A stretch of DNA of 64,000 bases from Caminibacter pacificus (GCF_003752135.1 NZ_RJVK01000003.1:62001-126000), one strand, 5' to 3'; shown: positions 19,045 to 28,273, numbered from the stretch's first letter. The notes: generated by a model from the sequence alone, not told the origin. Made by a program: numbers and translations.

Positions 19045-20637
19045 ATCAGAGCGCTTATAATTTTTTTACTCTCAACCATACTTTTTGCCTCAACACTTTT
19101 TCTAAATAAACAAGAACGCTCATGGCTAAACAACAAAAAAATAATCACCATAGGTATCACCCAAATCCCGAATCAAATTCTAAAAACAAAAAACGGATAT
19201 CAAGGTTTTTTTATCGATCTTTTCAAAACTTTGGAAAACAAACTTCACGTTAAATTCAAATACGTCTATTATCACACCTGGTGCGACCTTATCAATTCCG
19301 CAAAAAAAGGAGAAATCGATATAGTATTTGCCGCACAAAAGACACCTTCGAGATTAAATTATCTCCATTTTACCGATACCGTACTTATCCAACAAAATAT
19401 GGTCTTAGAAAACATAAACGCCAAAAAAATAAATTCAATAAAAGAGCTTTTCGGCAAAAAAGTCGCCGTTACAAAAGGAAGCGCCATTAGCGAATATCTC
19501 CAAGCAAAATACCCTCAAATACGTCTCATACAAACACACAGCGAGCTTGAAGCTTTAAAACTTCTCAATTCAAAAAAAGTCTCGGCCGCTATAGCAGAAA
19601 CCGTAAGAGCGAATTACTACATCCAAAAACACAACCTAAACGACATTTTCCCGGCTTTTAATCTAAACTACAACTACTACCTAAAAATCGCAACGAACAT
19701 AAAAGAGCCCGTTTTGAATATCATAATATCAAAAGCCCTAAACTCAATCCCGCAAGATAAAATGAAAGCCCTAAAACTAAAATGGGGTTACATAAAAGAA
19801 AAAATAGTAATTTTCGATAAAAAAACTATGATTTTTATTGCTTTGCTGTTTACTATCATCATCGCTTTTTTAATCTATCTGCATACAATCAATAGAAAAC
19901 TAAAAAGAGAAATCCTCAAAAAAGAACAAGCCCTAAAAAGACTAAAACGCCTAAGAGATTCGAAACTAAATCAAATCAACCAAGCGATAAGCATAATAGC
20001 TCACCAATGGAAACAACCCCTAAGCACCCTAAAAGCCCTAAACGAACTACTTATAAAAGAGTACAAACTTGGAAAATTGGACGAAAAAGCACTAAAACAA
20101 TACGAAACCAACTCCAAAAAACAAATCGAGTATATGATAAATACGATAAACGACTTCAAAGAGATATTCAAAATAAAAGAAAACAAAAAAACATTCAACC
20201 TAAAAGAGATAATCGACTTGGCAATAGACGAATGCCAAGCCGAGCTTCAAAAATCAAACATAAAAATTAAACTAAACACCCGAAACATCACCCTAAAAGG
20301 CTACCCAAACACCCTAAAACAGCTACTAATCAACCTAATCTCAAACGCAAAAGACGCCCTAAACCAAAAAAATCCGAAAAACAAAGAGATAAAAATCTCA
20401 CTAAAACAAGACGACTTTATAACAATAGAAATAGAAGACAACGCAGGAGGAATTCCGATAGAGATAATAGACAAAATTTTCGAGCCATATTTCACCACCA
20501 AAAAAGAAGGCACGGGTCTTGGGCTTTATATGACTAAAATCATCTTAGAAGAGAAAATGAACGCAACCATAGACGTAGAAAATACAAAAAAAGGCGCAAA
20601 ATTTACAATAAAAATCAAACCTCGCTCGGAGGAGTGA
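19045..20637 (+). CDS. sensor histidine kinase with periplasmic solute-binding domain
   Basis: The frame is open from just after a TGA at 19039-19041, but no ATG, GTG or TTG occurs until 19231, deep inside the binding domain. The natural N-terminus, a signal-anchor-like RALIIFLLSTILFASTLF, begins at ATC (19045-19047), 7 nt after AAAAAGG. So the start is AUC, or an ATG changed by one base. Layout of the 530-residue product: signal segment, SBP_bac_3-type domain (about 30-250), membrane helix 262-280, H-box IIAHQWKQPLSTL (His320), N-box LLINLISNAKDAL, and G-boxes EDNAGGIP and GTGLGLYMTK. It should sense an amino-acid-like solute. No regulator is adjacent. Its end overlaps queD by 23 bp on the other strand. 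Confidence 0.8.
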   Translation: MRALIIFLLSTILFASTLFLNKQERSWLNNKKIITIGITQIPNQILKTKNGYQGFFIDLFKTLENKLHVKFKYVYYHTWCDLINSAKKGEIDIVFAAQKTPSRLNYLHFTDTVLIQQNMVLENINAKKINSIKELFGKKVAVTKGSAISEYLQAKYPQIRLIQTHSELEALKLLNSKKVSAAIAETVRANYYIQKHNLNDIFPAFNLNYNYYLKIATNIKEPVLNIIISKALNSIPQDKMKALKLKWGYIKEKIVIFDKKTMIFIALLFTIIIAFLIYLHTINRKLKREILKKEQALKRLKRLRDSKLNQINQAISIIAHQWKQPLSTLKALNELLIKEYKLGKLDEKALKQYETNSKKQIEYMINTINDFKEIFKIKENKKTFNLKEIIDLAIDECQAELQKSNIKIKLNTRNITLKGYPNTLKQLLINLISNAKDALNQKNPKNKEIKISLKQDDFITIEIEDNAGGIPIEIIDKIFEPYFTTKKEGTGLGLYMTKIILEEKMNATIDVENTKKGAKFTIKIKPRSEE

Positions 20638-21199
20638 GCTTCTCTTTTTTCAAAAGTTTATCCCAAAGATTCTTATCACTCCATTCCTCTTTTATTCTAT
20701 CGCTAAAAACGATATCCTCAAGCCTAATCTCACCCATATTTTTAAAATTATAAGCATCCTCCCTAAAACACTCGGCATACCCCGTATCCGTTTCGTGCAC
20801 CACTACCGAATGGACTTTTACCTCTTTTTCTTCGTTTCTGAATTCCATACACTCAAGCACTCTATCCACTATCAAAAAAAAGACCCTACTAAACTGCTCG
20901 GCACTCGGATTTACAGGCAGCTCAATCCACCTCTCGCTAAATTTTTTAGCGAAATTTTTATACTCTTCATTATCCTCGCTCCAAATAGTAATAGCATGAT
21001 CGAAACTATCGATAAGCTCTTTGATACTAAGCTTCATAAGTCCGAAATCATAAACCATTTGACCTTTATCCAAAAAATTACTGCTTAATTTCACTTCGAC
21101 TTTATAACTATGCCCGTGAATCGAGCGACTACAACGCCTACTCGTGCAGTTTCTGACTATATGAGCGTTTTCGAATTTGTAAAGTTTTCTGATTATCAC
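20615..21199 (-). CDS. queD: 6-carboxy-tetrahydropterin synthase family (QueD)
   Basis: Converts dihydroneopterin triphosphate to 6-carboxytetrahydropterin in queuosine/7-deazaguanine synthesis. The product has 194 residues, longer than E. coli QueD (about 120). Zinc His residues are in YKFENAHIVRN and SIHGHSYKVEV, with the catalytic Cys in CTSRRCSRSIHGH. An FDHAITIW segment gives another active-site His, and VHETDTGYAEC holds the substrate Glu. The extra 60 C-terminal residues (from the FREDAYNF region on) are typical for Campylobacterota versions. The start is a GTG behind AAAAAAGG at 6 nt. It lies just upstream of queE, separated by 110 bp. Confidence 0.88.
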   Translation of the reverse strand: MIIRKLYKFENAHIVRNCTSRRCSRSIHGHSYKVEVKLSSNFLDKGQMVYDFGLMKLSIKELIDSFDHAITIWSEDNEEYKNFAKKFSERWIELPVNPSAEQFSRVFFLIVDRVLECMEFRNEEKEVKVHSVVVHETDTGYAECFREDAYNFKNMGEIRLEDIVFSDRIKEEWSDKNLWDKLLKKEKLTPPSEV

Positions 21200-21309
21200 A
21201 AAATGCCTTTTTTATGTGATTTTAGCAAAAATGTGAAATTTTAAGCAAAGAGTTACTCCAATGTATCGAAGTTACTTTTCAAAAAATAGAAGAAAATAAG
21301 CGGACAAAA

Positions 21310-22017
21310 TCAAACCCCTTTTTTCTTCCCAAAAAGCCTTATGTGGATTCTATCGCTATATCTGTAGCCGTTTTTGAGGCAAAATTCAAAAACGAAAGGT
21401 GCGTTTTTTTCAAGCTCCTCTTTTGTAGCGCCAAGAGGCATACAATAGATAGAAAGGTTGATATTTTTTGTAATATCTTCGATTTCTTTTTTCAAGTCTT
21501 TGTCGATTACGAATTTAAAAAAGCTTTTTTTTGCGTTTTTAGCGTATGATTTTATGACGTTTTTTTTGACTCTTTTATTATACTCTTCGCCGCTATTGGA
21601 TAGTTTTACGCTCATGGCAAAAGCGACTTTTTTATAAGCCGGAAATTTTTCAAAATCTATATCGATAGTCGCGTTTGTTTCTATCGTTATTTGCCCCTCA
21701 AACCACTCGATTAAAGGATAAAGCTCTTTAAAATAAAGAGTAGGCTCCCCACCCGTAATCACAAGATGAGGGTCGAATTTCAGGTATTTTTTTATTTCAG
21801 TTTTTATATCTTCGATACTTTTTAATTCCCACTCTTTTTGATACCTTTTATCCACAGCATAATAACTATCACACCCCTTATCTCCAAACCCGGGACATCT
21901 CAGATTGCACCCGCCGACTCTTACAAAAACACTCGGCGTTCCGCAGTATTTGCCCTCACCCTGAATCGAATAAAAAATCTCGCTTATCGGTATTTTTTTC
22001 ACTTTTTGACTTTCCAT
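21310..22017 (-). CDS. queE: 7-carboxy-7-deazaguanine synthase (radical SAM)
   Basis: Radical-SAM ring contraction of 6-carboxytetrahydropterin, the step after QueD. The product has 235 residues. The N-terminus reads EIFYSIQGEGKYCGTPSVFVR, a QueE signature. The cluster region is GGCNLRCPGFGDKGC, that is Cys-x3-Cys-x7-Cys instead of the usual x3/x2 spacing, as is normal for this subgroup. The motif ITGGEPTLY follows. The ATG overlaps the upstream FAH gene by 19 bp, so the two are coupled. Confidence 0.9.
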   Translation of the reverse strand: MESQKVKKIPISEIFYSIQGEGKYCGTPSVFVRVGGCNLRCPGFGDKGCDSYYAVDKRYQKEWELKSIEDIKTEIKKYLKFDPHLVITGGEPTLYFKELYPLIEWFEGQITIETNATIDIDFEKFPAYKKVAFAMSVKLSNSGEEYNKRVKKNVIKSYAKNAKKSFFKFVIDKDLKKEIEDITKNINLSIYCMPLGATKEELEKNAPFVFEFCLKNGYRYSDRIHIRLFGKKKGV

Positions 22018-22574
22018 TTTTTAGAGACTATCACCCTGCCTTTTTCCAAAATCCTACCCTCGAATTCATCACCCTCTTCCACAAGCCCGACACCTTTAGG
22101 AGTGCCGGTCATTACGATATCTCCTGTGTTTAAACCGAAAATCTTATCGATATCTTCGAACAACTCCCAAGGTTTAAACATCATCAAAGAAACGTCTGCT
22201 TTTTGAATAAGCTCATCGTTTTTATAAACTTCAAGTCCCAAATCTTCTATATTTTCAAATTCCACAAAATCGCTAAAAACAGCAGCTCCCTTAAAAGCTT
22301 TTGCCCTCTCCCAAGGAAGTCCTTTTTTCTTTAGCTCGCTTTGTATTTCACGAAGCGTAAAATCAAACCCGAAACCGACTTTTAACCTATCCCCTATCAA
22401 AAAACAAATCTCACCCTCATAATGCATAGGAGAATACCCAGGAAGTACGATATCCTCACTCACACTGCTAAAAGGCTTCATAAAATATACCGGCTCGCTT
22501 GGCATTTCGTTGTTTAATTCTTTAATATGCTCTACGTAATTTCTTCCGACACAGACTATTTTATTCGCATTCAT
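21999..22574 (-). CDS. fumarylacetoacetate hydrolase (FAH) family protein
   Basis: The product has 191 residues, the compact FAH fold. Seen: KIVCVGRNYVEHIKEL (family start), YFMKPFSSV, the metal-binding HYEGEICFLIG, then FSDFVEF and GDIVMTGTPKGVG. Small single-domain members include oxaloacetate tautomerases/decarboxylases and acylpyruvate hydrolases. With a reductive TCA cycle expected here, handling of oxaloacetate enol is a sensible guess but not proven. Coupled to queE downstream and to a flavoprotein upstream (ATGA overlap). Confidence 0.85.
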   Translation of the reverse strand: MNANKIVCVGRNYVEHIKELNNEMPSEPVYFMKPFSSVSEDIVLPGYSPMHYEGEICFLIGDRLKVGFGFDFTLREIQSELKKKGLPWERAKAFKGAAVFSDFVEFENIEDLGLEVYKNDELIQKADVSLMMFKPWELFEDIDKIFGLNTGDIVMTGTPKGVGLVEEGDEFEGRILEKGRVIVSKKWKVKK

Positions 22575-23131
22575 TTTTTATCCTCAATATCGCAAAGCCT
22601 TGCGTATCCTTTGCCGACTCTCGCAACAGGCTCGAAATCCCCGTCAATTATCATTTTTTCTATTTTCAAAAAGAAAGGAATCGTCGCCATCTCTTCATTT
22701 TCAAACGTTCCGTAAAGTTCGCACAAAAAAGCTCTTTTACAGCCCTTTACGATAGGCGGGAAATTTTCGTCGATTCTCTCAAGCTCGATACCGAATTTTT
22801 CCGCTTCGCTGATGTTTGAAGGCAATACTTCTCCCGTTTTATCCATAGTCTCATACATCTCGATAGGTACAAGACAAACGCTTGCTTTTTTTGTCTCTTT
22901 TATGTTTTTAAAAGTATCTTTTGGCTCGTCGATCGTAGGTTTTTTGCGCCCTATGCTTACCATTAAAAGAGGAGGTTTTGAAGACACTCCCGTAAAATAA
23001 CTAAAAGGCGCAACGTTAATAATTCCATTATTCTCAGTCACAATCCAAGCAACCGGGCGCGGGATTATATTGCCGGCCATAAGTTTATAGCGTTCTTTGC
23101 TTTCAATTTCGTTAAAGTCGATAATTTGCAC
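22571..23131 (-). CDS. flavin reductase-like, FMN-binding protein
   Basis: The product has about 186 residues and the flavin reductase-like split-barrel. Typical segments are LMAGNIIPRPVAWIVT, VAPFSYFTGVSSKPPLLMVSIGRK, and DTFKNIKETKKASVCLV. I chose GTG at 23131 with AAAGGA at 6 nt over a TTG at 23137 that abuts the ribosome site. Members bind FMN and reduce it or take part in ferric reduction; the substrate is unknown. It leads the unit flavoprotein, FAH, queE. Confidence 0.82.
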   Translation of the reverse strand: MQIIDFNEIESKERYKLMAGNIIPRPVAWIVTENNGIINVAPFSYFTGVSSKPPLLMVSIGRKKPTIDEPKDTFKNIKETKKASVCLVPIEMYETMDKTGEVLPSNISEAEKFGIELERIDENFPPIVKGCKRAFLCELYGTFENEEMATIPFFLKIEKMIIDGDFEPVARVGKGYARLCDIEDKK

Positions 23132-23187
23132 TATCAATCCTTTTTTTATATAATTTTTTCGTTATTATATTATAAAAGGGAGAAGGG

Positions 23188-23793
23188 ATGAAAAAGTTAA
23201 TCGTTATGGGGTTGTCTACTTTGACACTTTTTGCACTTGAAATCAAAGATAAAGTTGTTATCACAAAAGAAGCAAATCCGTCTTCTATAAAAGTTATCCT
23301 AAATATCGATAATTCTCAAAAGAAAATGCAAAACGCAATCGATTCGGCGGCAAATAACATAAAAGTTTTGAGACCTTATTGTCAAAAAGTGACGTACAGT
23401 ATTAATCCGGTATATAAATACAAAGGAGACGTTAGAATTTTTGAGGGGTATAATTCTCATATTCACGCACAATGCACTTTTCCACGTACTCAAACCAAAA
23501 AATTCTCGGATGTTTTTCCTAAAATCAAAGGAATTATTACAATCCAAAATCTAAGATTCGCACTTACTCCAAAAGAGCAAGAGCAAATGGATAAAAACCT
23601 AAAACTACAAGCTTACTTACAAATTCAAAACAAACAAAACGAACTCTCAAAAAAACTGAAACTTCACTGCTTTGCAAAAAACATTCAAATAAAAAAACAC
23701 TATCCTCAAATGACAATTATGAAATCACTACCTATGCCTATAGAGAAACTAAAACAAAGCATAGAAGCGGATTATACGATAGAGTGCTTCTAA
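23188..23793 (+). CDS. periplasmic protein, possible SIMPL (DUF541) domain
   Basis: A 201-residue protein with a short signal peptide (MKKLIVMGLSTLTLFA). The body contains ANPSSIKVILNIDNS, a helix of about 20 residues ending NIKVLRPYC, and a long C-terminal helix-rich half (KLQAYLQIQNKQNELSKKLKL). This order resembles SIMPL/DUF541 proteins such as Campylobacter periplasmic DUF541 members, but the match is by eye. It has four Cys in the mature part, which could form two disulfides. It overlaps the convergent YjbQ gene by 4 bp. Function unknown. Confidence 0.6.
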   Translation: MKKLIVMGLSTLTLFALEIKDKVVITKEANPSSIKVILNIDNSQKKMQNAIDSAANNIKVLRPYCQKVTYSINPVYKYKGDVRIFEGYNSHIHAQCTFPRTQTKKFSDVFPKIKGIITIQNLRFALTPKEQEQMDKNLKLQAYLQIQNKQNELSKKLKLHCFAKNIQIKKHYPQMTIMKSLPMPIEKLKQSIEADYTIECF

Positions 23794-24206
23794 ACTCCCC
23801 AAACGGAAATTACAATTTTTCTGTTTGTGGGATAATCTCTGTGCTCGTTTAGATATATCCCCTGCCATGTTCCTAAATTCAACATTCCGTTTGTAATAGG
23901 AATATTAAGACTAACTCCGAACATCGAAGACTTAAAGTGTGCGGGCATATCGTCAGGACCTTCTAAGGAGTGATTATAGTCATACCCGTCGGGTACCAAT
24001 TTACTCGAAATCATTTCCATATCCACTCTAACATCAGGAGAAGCGTTTTCGTTTATCGTTAAAGATGCCGAAGTGTGTTTTAAAAAAAGATTCATCATTC
24101 CCGTATTGATATCGCTAATATCAATTGAGCTTAAAATTTTATCGGTAATCAAAAAAAAGCCCCTTTTGGGAGCTTTTACAATAATCTCTTTTTGTCTGAA
24201 AATCAT
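23790..24206 (-). CDS. YjbQ/UPF0047 family protein
   Basis: A 138-residue single-domain protein of the UPF0047 family (secondary thiamine-phosphate synthase-like). Family marks: FLKHTSASLTINENASPDVR, a following HSLEGPDDMPAHFKSSMFG, and C-terminal LGTWQGIYLNEHRD. The His residues (HTSAS, HSLEG, MPAHFK, EHRD) line a metal or phosphate pocket in known structures. The exact reaction is debated. It follows nrdB by 9 bp, so it is probably in the nrd operon. Confidence 0.9.
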   Translation of the reverse strand: MIFRQKEIIVKAPKRGFFLITDKILSSIDISDINTGMMNLFLKHTSASLTINENASPDVRVDMEMISSKLVPDGYDYNHSLEGPDDMPAHFKSSMFGVSLNIPITNGMLNLGTWQGIYLNEHRDYPTNRKIVISVWGV

Positions 24207-24215
24207 ACGAAACCC

Positions 24216-25256
24216 TTAAAAATCGTCAAAACTTAAGCTACCTTTGCTGTAATTAACTACATTTCCTTCAAAAAAGTTTGTTTTTTGGTCGTTAAACGAG
24301 CTAAAACTATCAAACCAGCTAATAGGATTTTTAAGACCGACATCAGGAAATAAAAGCTCAAGCCCCATAGCTTGAGCTCTTTTATTTGCAAGATATTTTG
24401 TAAATCTATCGATAAGTTCCTTACTCATTCCCAAAATCTGGTCTTGAGTAATATACCATCCCCAATCTCTTTCAAGCTCATATGCAGCATAAAGCATATC
24501 TTTTATGTTTCTGATAACTTCAGGAGTGAAAAGGTCAGGATACTCTTTTTTAATCTCTTTAAAAATATTTGCGAATAATAGCGTATGAGTTACCTCGTCT
24601 CTTTGGATAAATCTAATCATCTGAGCGCTACCTATCATTTTCCCGGCACGAGCAAGAACGTAAAATGCCGCAAATCCATTATAAAAATAGATTCCCTCAA
24701 GCGCTTGATTCGCCACTATCATATAAATTTTCGCTTCGTCATCTCCGTTTAAAGCTTTAGCACCCCACTCTTCATATACATTTCCGATGAATTCGTTTTT
24801 CTTTCTTAGGTTTTCATCAGCTCTCCACATTTCGTAAATTTCATCGGTATTTAAAGAAATACTATCTACCATAACCGCATAACTTTGACTATGAAGAGCT
24901 TCTTCAAACGCTTGTCTTACCAAACACATATTAACCTCAGGCGCAGTAATCCAAGGGTTTACATGGTCGGGAGTGTTGTTTGTTTGGATAGAATCCATAA
25001 AAATAAGCTGAGAGAGCGCTTTATCGTACATTCTTTTTTCAGCAGGCAATAGATTTCTATATTGTCTTGCATCCTCCGTTAAATCCACTTCTCTTGGAAA
25101 CCAAGTATTCGCAAGCATCATCTCCCATAGATTATAAGCCCACGGATAACTTAGTTTGTTTAGGTTAATAATCCCTTCGGTACATCCGTTAATAATAGAA
25201 GTCGTACTTCCTTTATGCACGGGACAATTGTAATTGAAAAGTTTTTTTATTTGCAT
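24216..25256 (-). CDS. nrdB: ribonucleoside-diphosphate reductase beta subunit (class I)
   Basis: Holds the di-iron/tyrosyl radical cofactor for ribonucleotide reduction. The product has 346 residues. Metal ligands are visible in the expected order: DKALSQLIFMDS, EVNMCLVRQAFEEALHSQSY (Glu/Glu/His), then EGIYFYNGFAAFYV and IQRDEVTHTLLF (Glu and His). The C-terminal tail (YSKGSLSFDDF) is the piece that docks to NrdA. It lies one base after a small membrane ORF that separates it from nrdA. Confidence 0.95.
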   Translation of the reverse strand: MQIKKLFNYNCPVHKGSTTSIINGCTEGIINLNKLSYPWAYNLWEMMLANTWFPREVDLTEDARQYRNLLPAEKRMYDKALSQLIFMDSIQTNNTPDHVNPWITAPEVNMCLVRQAFEEALHSQSYAVMVDSISLNTDEIYEMWRADENLRKKNEFIGNVYEEWGAKALNGDDEAKIYMIVANQALEGIYFYNGFAAFYVLARAGKMIGSAQMIRFIQRDEVTHTLLFANIFKEIKKEYPDLFTPEVIRNIKDMLYAAYELERDWGWYITQDQILGMSKELIDRFTKYLANKRAQAMGLELLFPDVGLKNPISWFDSFSSFNDQKTNFFEGNVVNYSKGSLSFDDF

Positions 25257-25257
25257 C

Positions 25258-25689
25258 TCACTCCTCCGTTTTTAAATATTTTTTTATTTCTCTATAACAA
25301 TCGAAATTATCAATCTGTTTAATTTCAGTTTTATAACATACGCACATTATATCAATTATTTTCTTCAATTTATCATAATCTTCACCAAAAATTTTTCTCA
25401 ATTTTCTTTTGCATAAGAACTTCAAAAAATCTTTAATAAAAATCCATAAAAAATTAGCAATCCACAAAGCTATTAAAAAATCTACAATAATCCACAATAC
25501 GACAAAATAAGACTTATGATATCTAAACAAATCAAGATAATAATTTTCATATAAAAAAATAAAAAGGAAAAAAAGAACCCCCGAAAATATACGGGAAATT
25601 GTTAGATAAGTTTTACATTTGACAACTTCTGCTTTGATAATATCGCAAATTTTTCTTAATTCACCCTTACTGACATCCGAAACACTCAA
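25258..25689 (-). CDS. small membrane protein between nrdA and nrdB, unknown
   Basis: The frame encodes about 143 residues with two hydrophobic helices (ISRIFSGVLFFLFIFLYENY and VVLWIIVDFLIALWIANFLW), then a Lys/Arg-rich cytosolic tail with five Cys. The start is unclear: the only candidate is a TTG inside the end of nrdA (23-bp overlap), with a poor ribosome site. Codon use is more AT-rich than in the flanking nrd genes. I know no such gene between nrdA and nrdB in relatives. It ends one base before nrdB, so it is transcribed with it. It may be a late insertion or an orphan gene. Confidence 0.5.
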   Translation of the reverse strand: MSVSDVSKGELRKICDIIKAEVVKCKTYLTISRIFSGVLFFLFIFLYENYYLDLFRYHKSYFVVLWIIVDFLIALWIANFLWIFIKDFLKFLCKRKLRKIFGEDYDKLKKIIDIMCVCYKTEIKQIDNFDCYREIKKYLKTEE

Positions 25690-28108
25690 CCGATCTATCC
25701 ATTACTTCTTCATTTACTTCCGGAGATTGACTTCTTAGATAATAAAAACTTTTTAGTCCCAATTTCCATCCGAGAGTATAGATTTCATGCAGATATTTTC
25801 CGCTCGCTTTGTCGGTAGTAATGAAAATATTCAAACTTTGCCCTTGGTCTATCCATTTTTGTCTGATAGCCGCCGCTTTTACAAGAACTCTTTGGTCAAG
25901 CTCGTACGCAGGAGTATAGAACATATACGTATCGGCACTAAGATTCGGAACCACCACAGGAATAAGACCGCTAAGATTTTCTTCGAACCATTTTCTTTTA
26001 TAAACCGGCTCGATAGTTTGAGTGGTACCCGTTAAAATAGAAATGGAACTTGTCGGCGCGATTGCCATTAAATATCCGTTTCTTATACCTTCTTTTACTT
26101 TTTTTCTTAGACCTTCCCAATCATATTGCATTGCGCTAAAGAGGTCTCTTTCGACGAGTTTTTTAGCTTCTTCATTCGCCGTATCGATAGGTAAAATACC
26201 TTTACTCCATCTACTACCCTCAAATTCAGGATAAACGCCTTTTTCTTTAGCCAAATCGCAGCTTGCGTTGATAGCATGATAGCTGATACCCTCAAAAATT
26301 TCGTCAATCACTCTTAAATGCTCTTCACTTCCCCAAAAAATCTGTTTTTCCGCAAGCATTTGAGCTTCACCCATAGCACCAAGCCCGATCGCTCTATTTC
26401 TTAAGTTGGTATCTTTCGTTTTTCTAACCGGATAGTAGTTCAAATCGATTACGTTATCAAGCATTCTAATAGCGATAGGCACAACCTTAGCAATTTTCTC
26501 AGGAGTATTTACTTTGCTAAGATTAATACTCGCAAGGTTACAAACAGCCGTTTTACCGCCGACCGATACTTTTTCTACGATATATACTTTTTTGCCGTCA
26601 ATTTCGTCAAGAGAAGTGATTTTTTTAGCTTTTTTAGTTACTTTAACACCGCCGCTTATAACTTCCACATCCTCTTCTTCTTCGTATGTTACGAAGCTTT
26701 CGTCTTCAAAAGTCACTTTTACTTTATAGTGATTCGGCTCCGTATTTTGAAAAATCTCCGTACATAAGTTACTGCTTCTGATAATTCCGGCATGGTCGTT
26801 TTGGTTTCTTTTGTTTGCGTTATCTTTAAAACAAAGAAAAGGATTTCCCGTTTCGTAATATTCAAGCAGGATTTTTTTCCAAAGCTCTTTTGCTCTAATC
26901 GTCTCTTTAGAGATATTCGGGTCGTTTTCGTATTCGATATATCTTTTTTCGAACTCTTCTCCGTAAAGGTCGGTCAAATCTTTCGTTTCGTACGGGTCAA
27001 AAAGAGTCCAAAGCCCGTCTTCCATTACTCTTTTCATAAACAAATCCGGAATCCAGAGCGCCGGGAAAAGGTCGTGCGCTCTTCTTCTCTCTTCACCGCT
27101 GTTTTTTTTCAAATCCAAAAAGTCCAAAATATCCATATGCCAAGGCTCTAAATATACCGCAATAGCACCTTTTCTCGTACCGAGCTGGTCTACGGCAATA
27201 GCAATGTCGTTTGTGATTTTAAGCCAAGGAATAACCCCTCCGGCCGCGTTTTTGTGATTGTCGATAAAACTACCGAGCGCTCTTATTTTTGAAAAGTCCC
27301 AACCGATTCCTCCTCCGAATTTGGATAAAAGAGCCATCTCTTTATAATCGTCAAAAATCCCTTCGATATTGTCGTTCATACTTCCGACATAACAGCTGCT
27401 TAATTGATGGCGTGTGGTTCTTGCGTTGCTAAGAGTAGGAGTTGCCACCATAACTTCGAATTTAGAAATAACGTCGTAAAATTTCTTAGCCCAATATCCT
27501 CTAATCGATTTCGGGTCGTTCAAATCGACTTTGTCTTTGTCTTCTTGAGGAATACTCTCGGGATTCGTTTCATTCTGAGCCAAAAACATAGCAACACCCA
27601 TAAAAAGCTGCTGCGGAAGCTCTATAGGATGTCCTTGTTTGTCTTTGATTATATATCTGTCATAAAGCGTTTTTATTCCGAGATATGTAAATTGAAGGTC
27701 TCTTTCGGGTTTTAGGTAATCGTTTAAATCGTCAAGGTCGTATTTTTCTTTCAATCCGGGTAAAATTCTGCCTGCCTCTTCACCCTTTTTGAAATAGTCT
27801 CTTAGATGATTATATCCCGTAAATCCGGTTACTCTATGGTACAAATCGTATAAAAACAGCCTTGCTGCTACGTAGTTCCAATTCGGTCTGTCGATATCTA
27901 TTTTATCTACGGCGGTTTTGATTAAGGTTTGTTGAATCTCCTCAGTAGTGATTCCGTCTCTGAATTGTAGCTTGGCATCGAGCTCTAACTCTGCAAAATC
28001 GACCCCCTCAAGTCCTTCACAAGCCGCTTGAGTGTATTTTCTGATTTTTGAAATATCAAGCGGTTCGCGTCTTCCGTTTCTTTTTATAACTGTAATACCC
28101 GGATACAT
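25667..28108 (-). CDS. nrdA: ribonucleoside-diphosphate reductase alpha subunit (class I)
   Basis: Catalytic subunit for reduction of ribonucleotides. The product has 813 residues. An ATP-cone lies at the N-terminus (VIKRNGRREPLDISKIRKYTQAA). The active-site cysteines are in SSCYVGSMNDN and SSNLCTEIFQNT, with the radical-path LAPTSS-like IAPTSSISILTGTTQ and the C-terminal redox pair in CFGCQ. A region around residues 470-510 (YEEEEDVEVISGGVKVTKKAKK) is an acidic/basic insert. The ATG follows AAAGGAG. A 6-bp inverted repeat lies 42-56 bp upstream. Confidence 0.96.
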   Translation of the reverse strand: MYPGITVIKRNGRREPLDISKIRKYTQAACEGLEGVDFAELELDAKLQFRDGITTEEIQQTLIKTAVDKIDIDRPNWNYVAARLFLYDLYHRVTGFTGYNHLRDYFKKGEEAGRILPGLKEKYDLDDLNDYLKPERDLQFTYLGIKTLYDRYIIKDKQGHPIELPQQLFMGVAMFLAQNETNPESIPQEDKDKVDLNDPKSIRGYWAKKFYDVISKFEVMVATPTLSNARTTRHQLSSCYVGSMNDNIEGIFDDYKEMALLSKFGGGIGWDFSKIRALGSFIDNHKNAAGGVIPWLKITNDIAIAVDQLGTRKGAIAVYLEPWHMDILDFLDLKKNSGEERRRAHDLFPALWIPDLFMKRVMEDGLWTLFDPYETKDLTDLYGEEFEKRYIEYENDPNISKETIRAKELWKKILLEYYETGNPFLCFKDNANKRNQNDHAGIIRSSNLCTEIFQNTEPNHYKVKVTFEDESFVTYEEEEDVEVISGGVKVTKKAKKITSLDEIDGKKVYIVEKVSVGGKTAVCNLASINLSKVNTPEKIAKVVPIAIRMLDNVIDLNYYPVRKTKDTNLRNRAIGLGAMGEAQMLAEKQIFWGSEEHLRVIDEIFEGISYHAINASCDLAKEKGVYPEFEGSRWSKGILPIDTANEEAKKLVERDLFSAMQYDWEGLRKKVKEGIRNGYLMAIAPTSSISILTGTTQTIEPVYKRKWFEENLSGLIPVVVPNLSADTYMFYTPAYELDQRVLVKAAAIRQKWIDQGQSLNIFITTDKASGKYLHEIYTLGWKLGLKSFYYLRSQSPEVNEEVMDRSVECFGCQ

Positions 28109-28149
28109 ATATCTCCTTTTTTTATGAAAAATGATTAACTAATGATAAC

Positions 28150-28164
28150 TTGTCAATCTGACAA
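28150..28164. promoter_or_regulatory. inverted repeat upstream of nrdA
   Basis: TTGTCA-ATC-TGACAA, a perfect 6-bp inverted repeat with 3-bp centre, lies 42-56 bp before the nrdA ATG. It does not match the NrdR box that I know. It may be an operator, and on the minus strand it also contains a TTGACA -35-like hexamer. Confidence 0.35.
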
Positions 28165-28273
28165 TGAAGTGATTTTATCTATTTCGTAATCTTATCAACT
28201 AAACCTTAAAGTCTCCCTTAAACTTAACACAAAAATAATTTTTTTTGAAGAAAAAGAAGAAAAAGCCCGAAAT

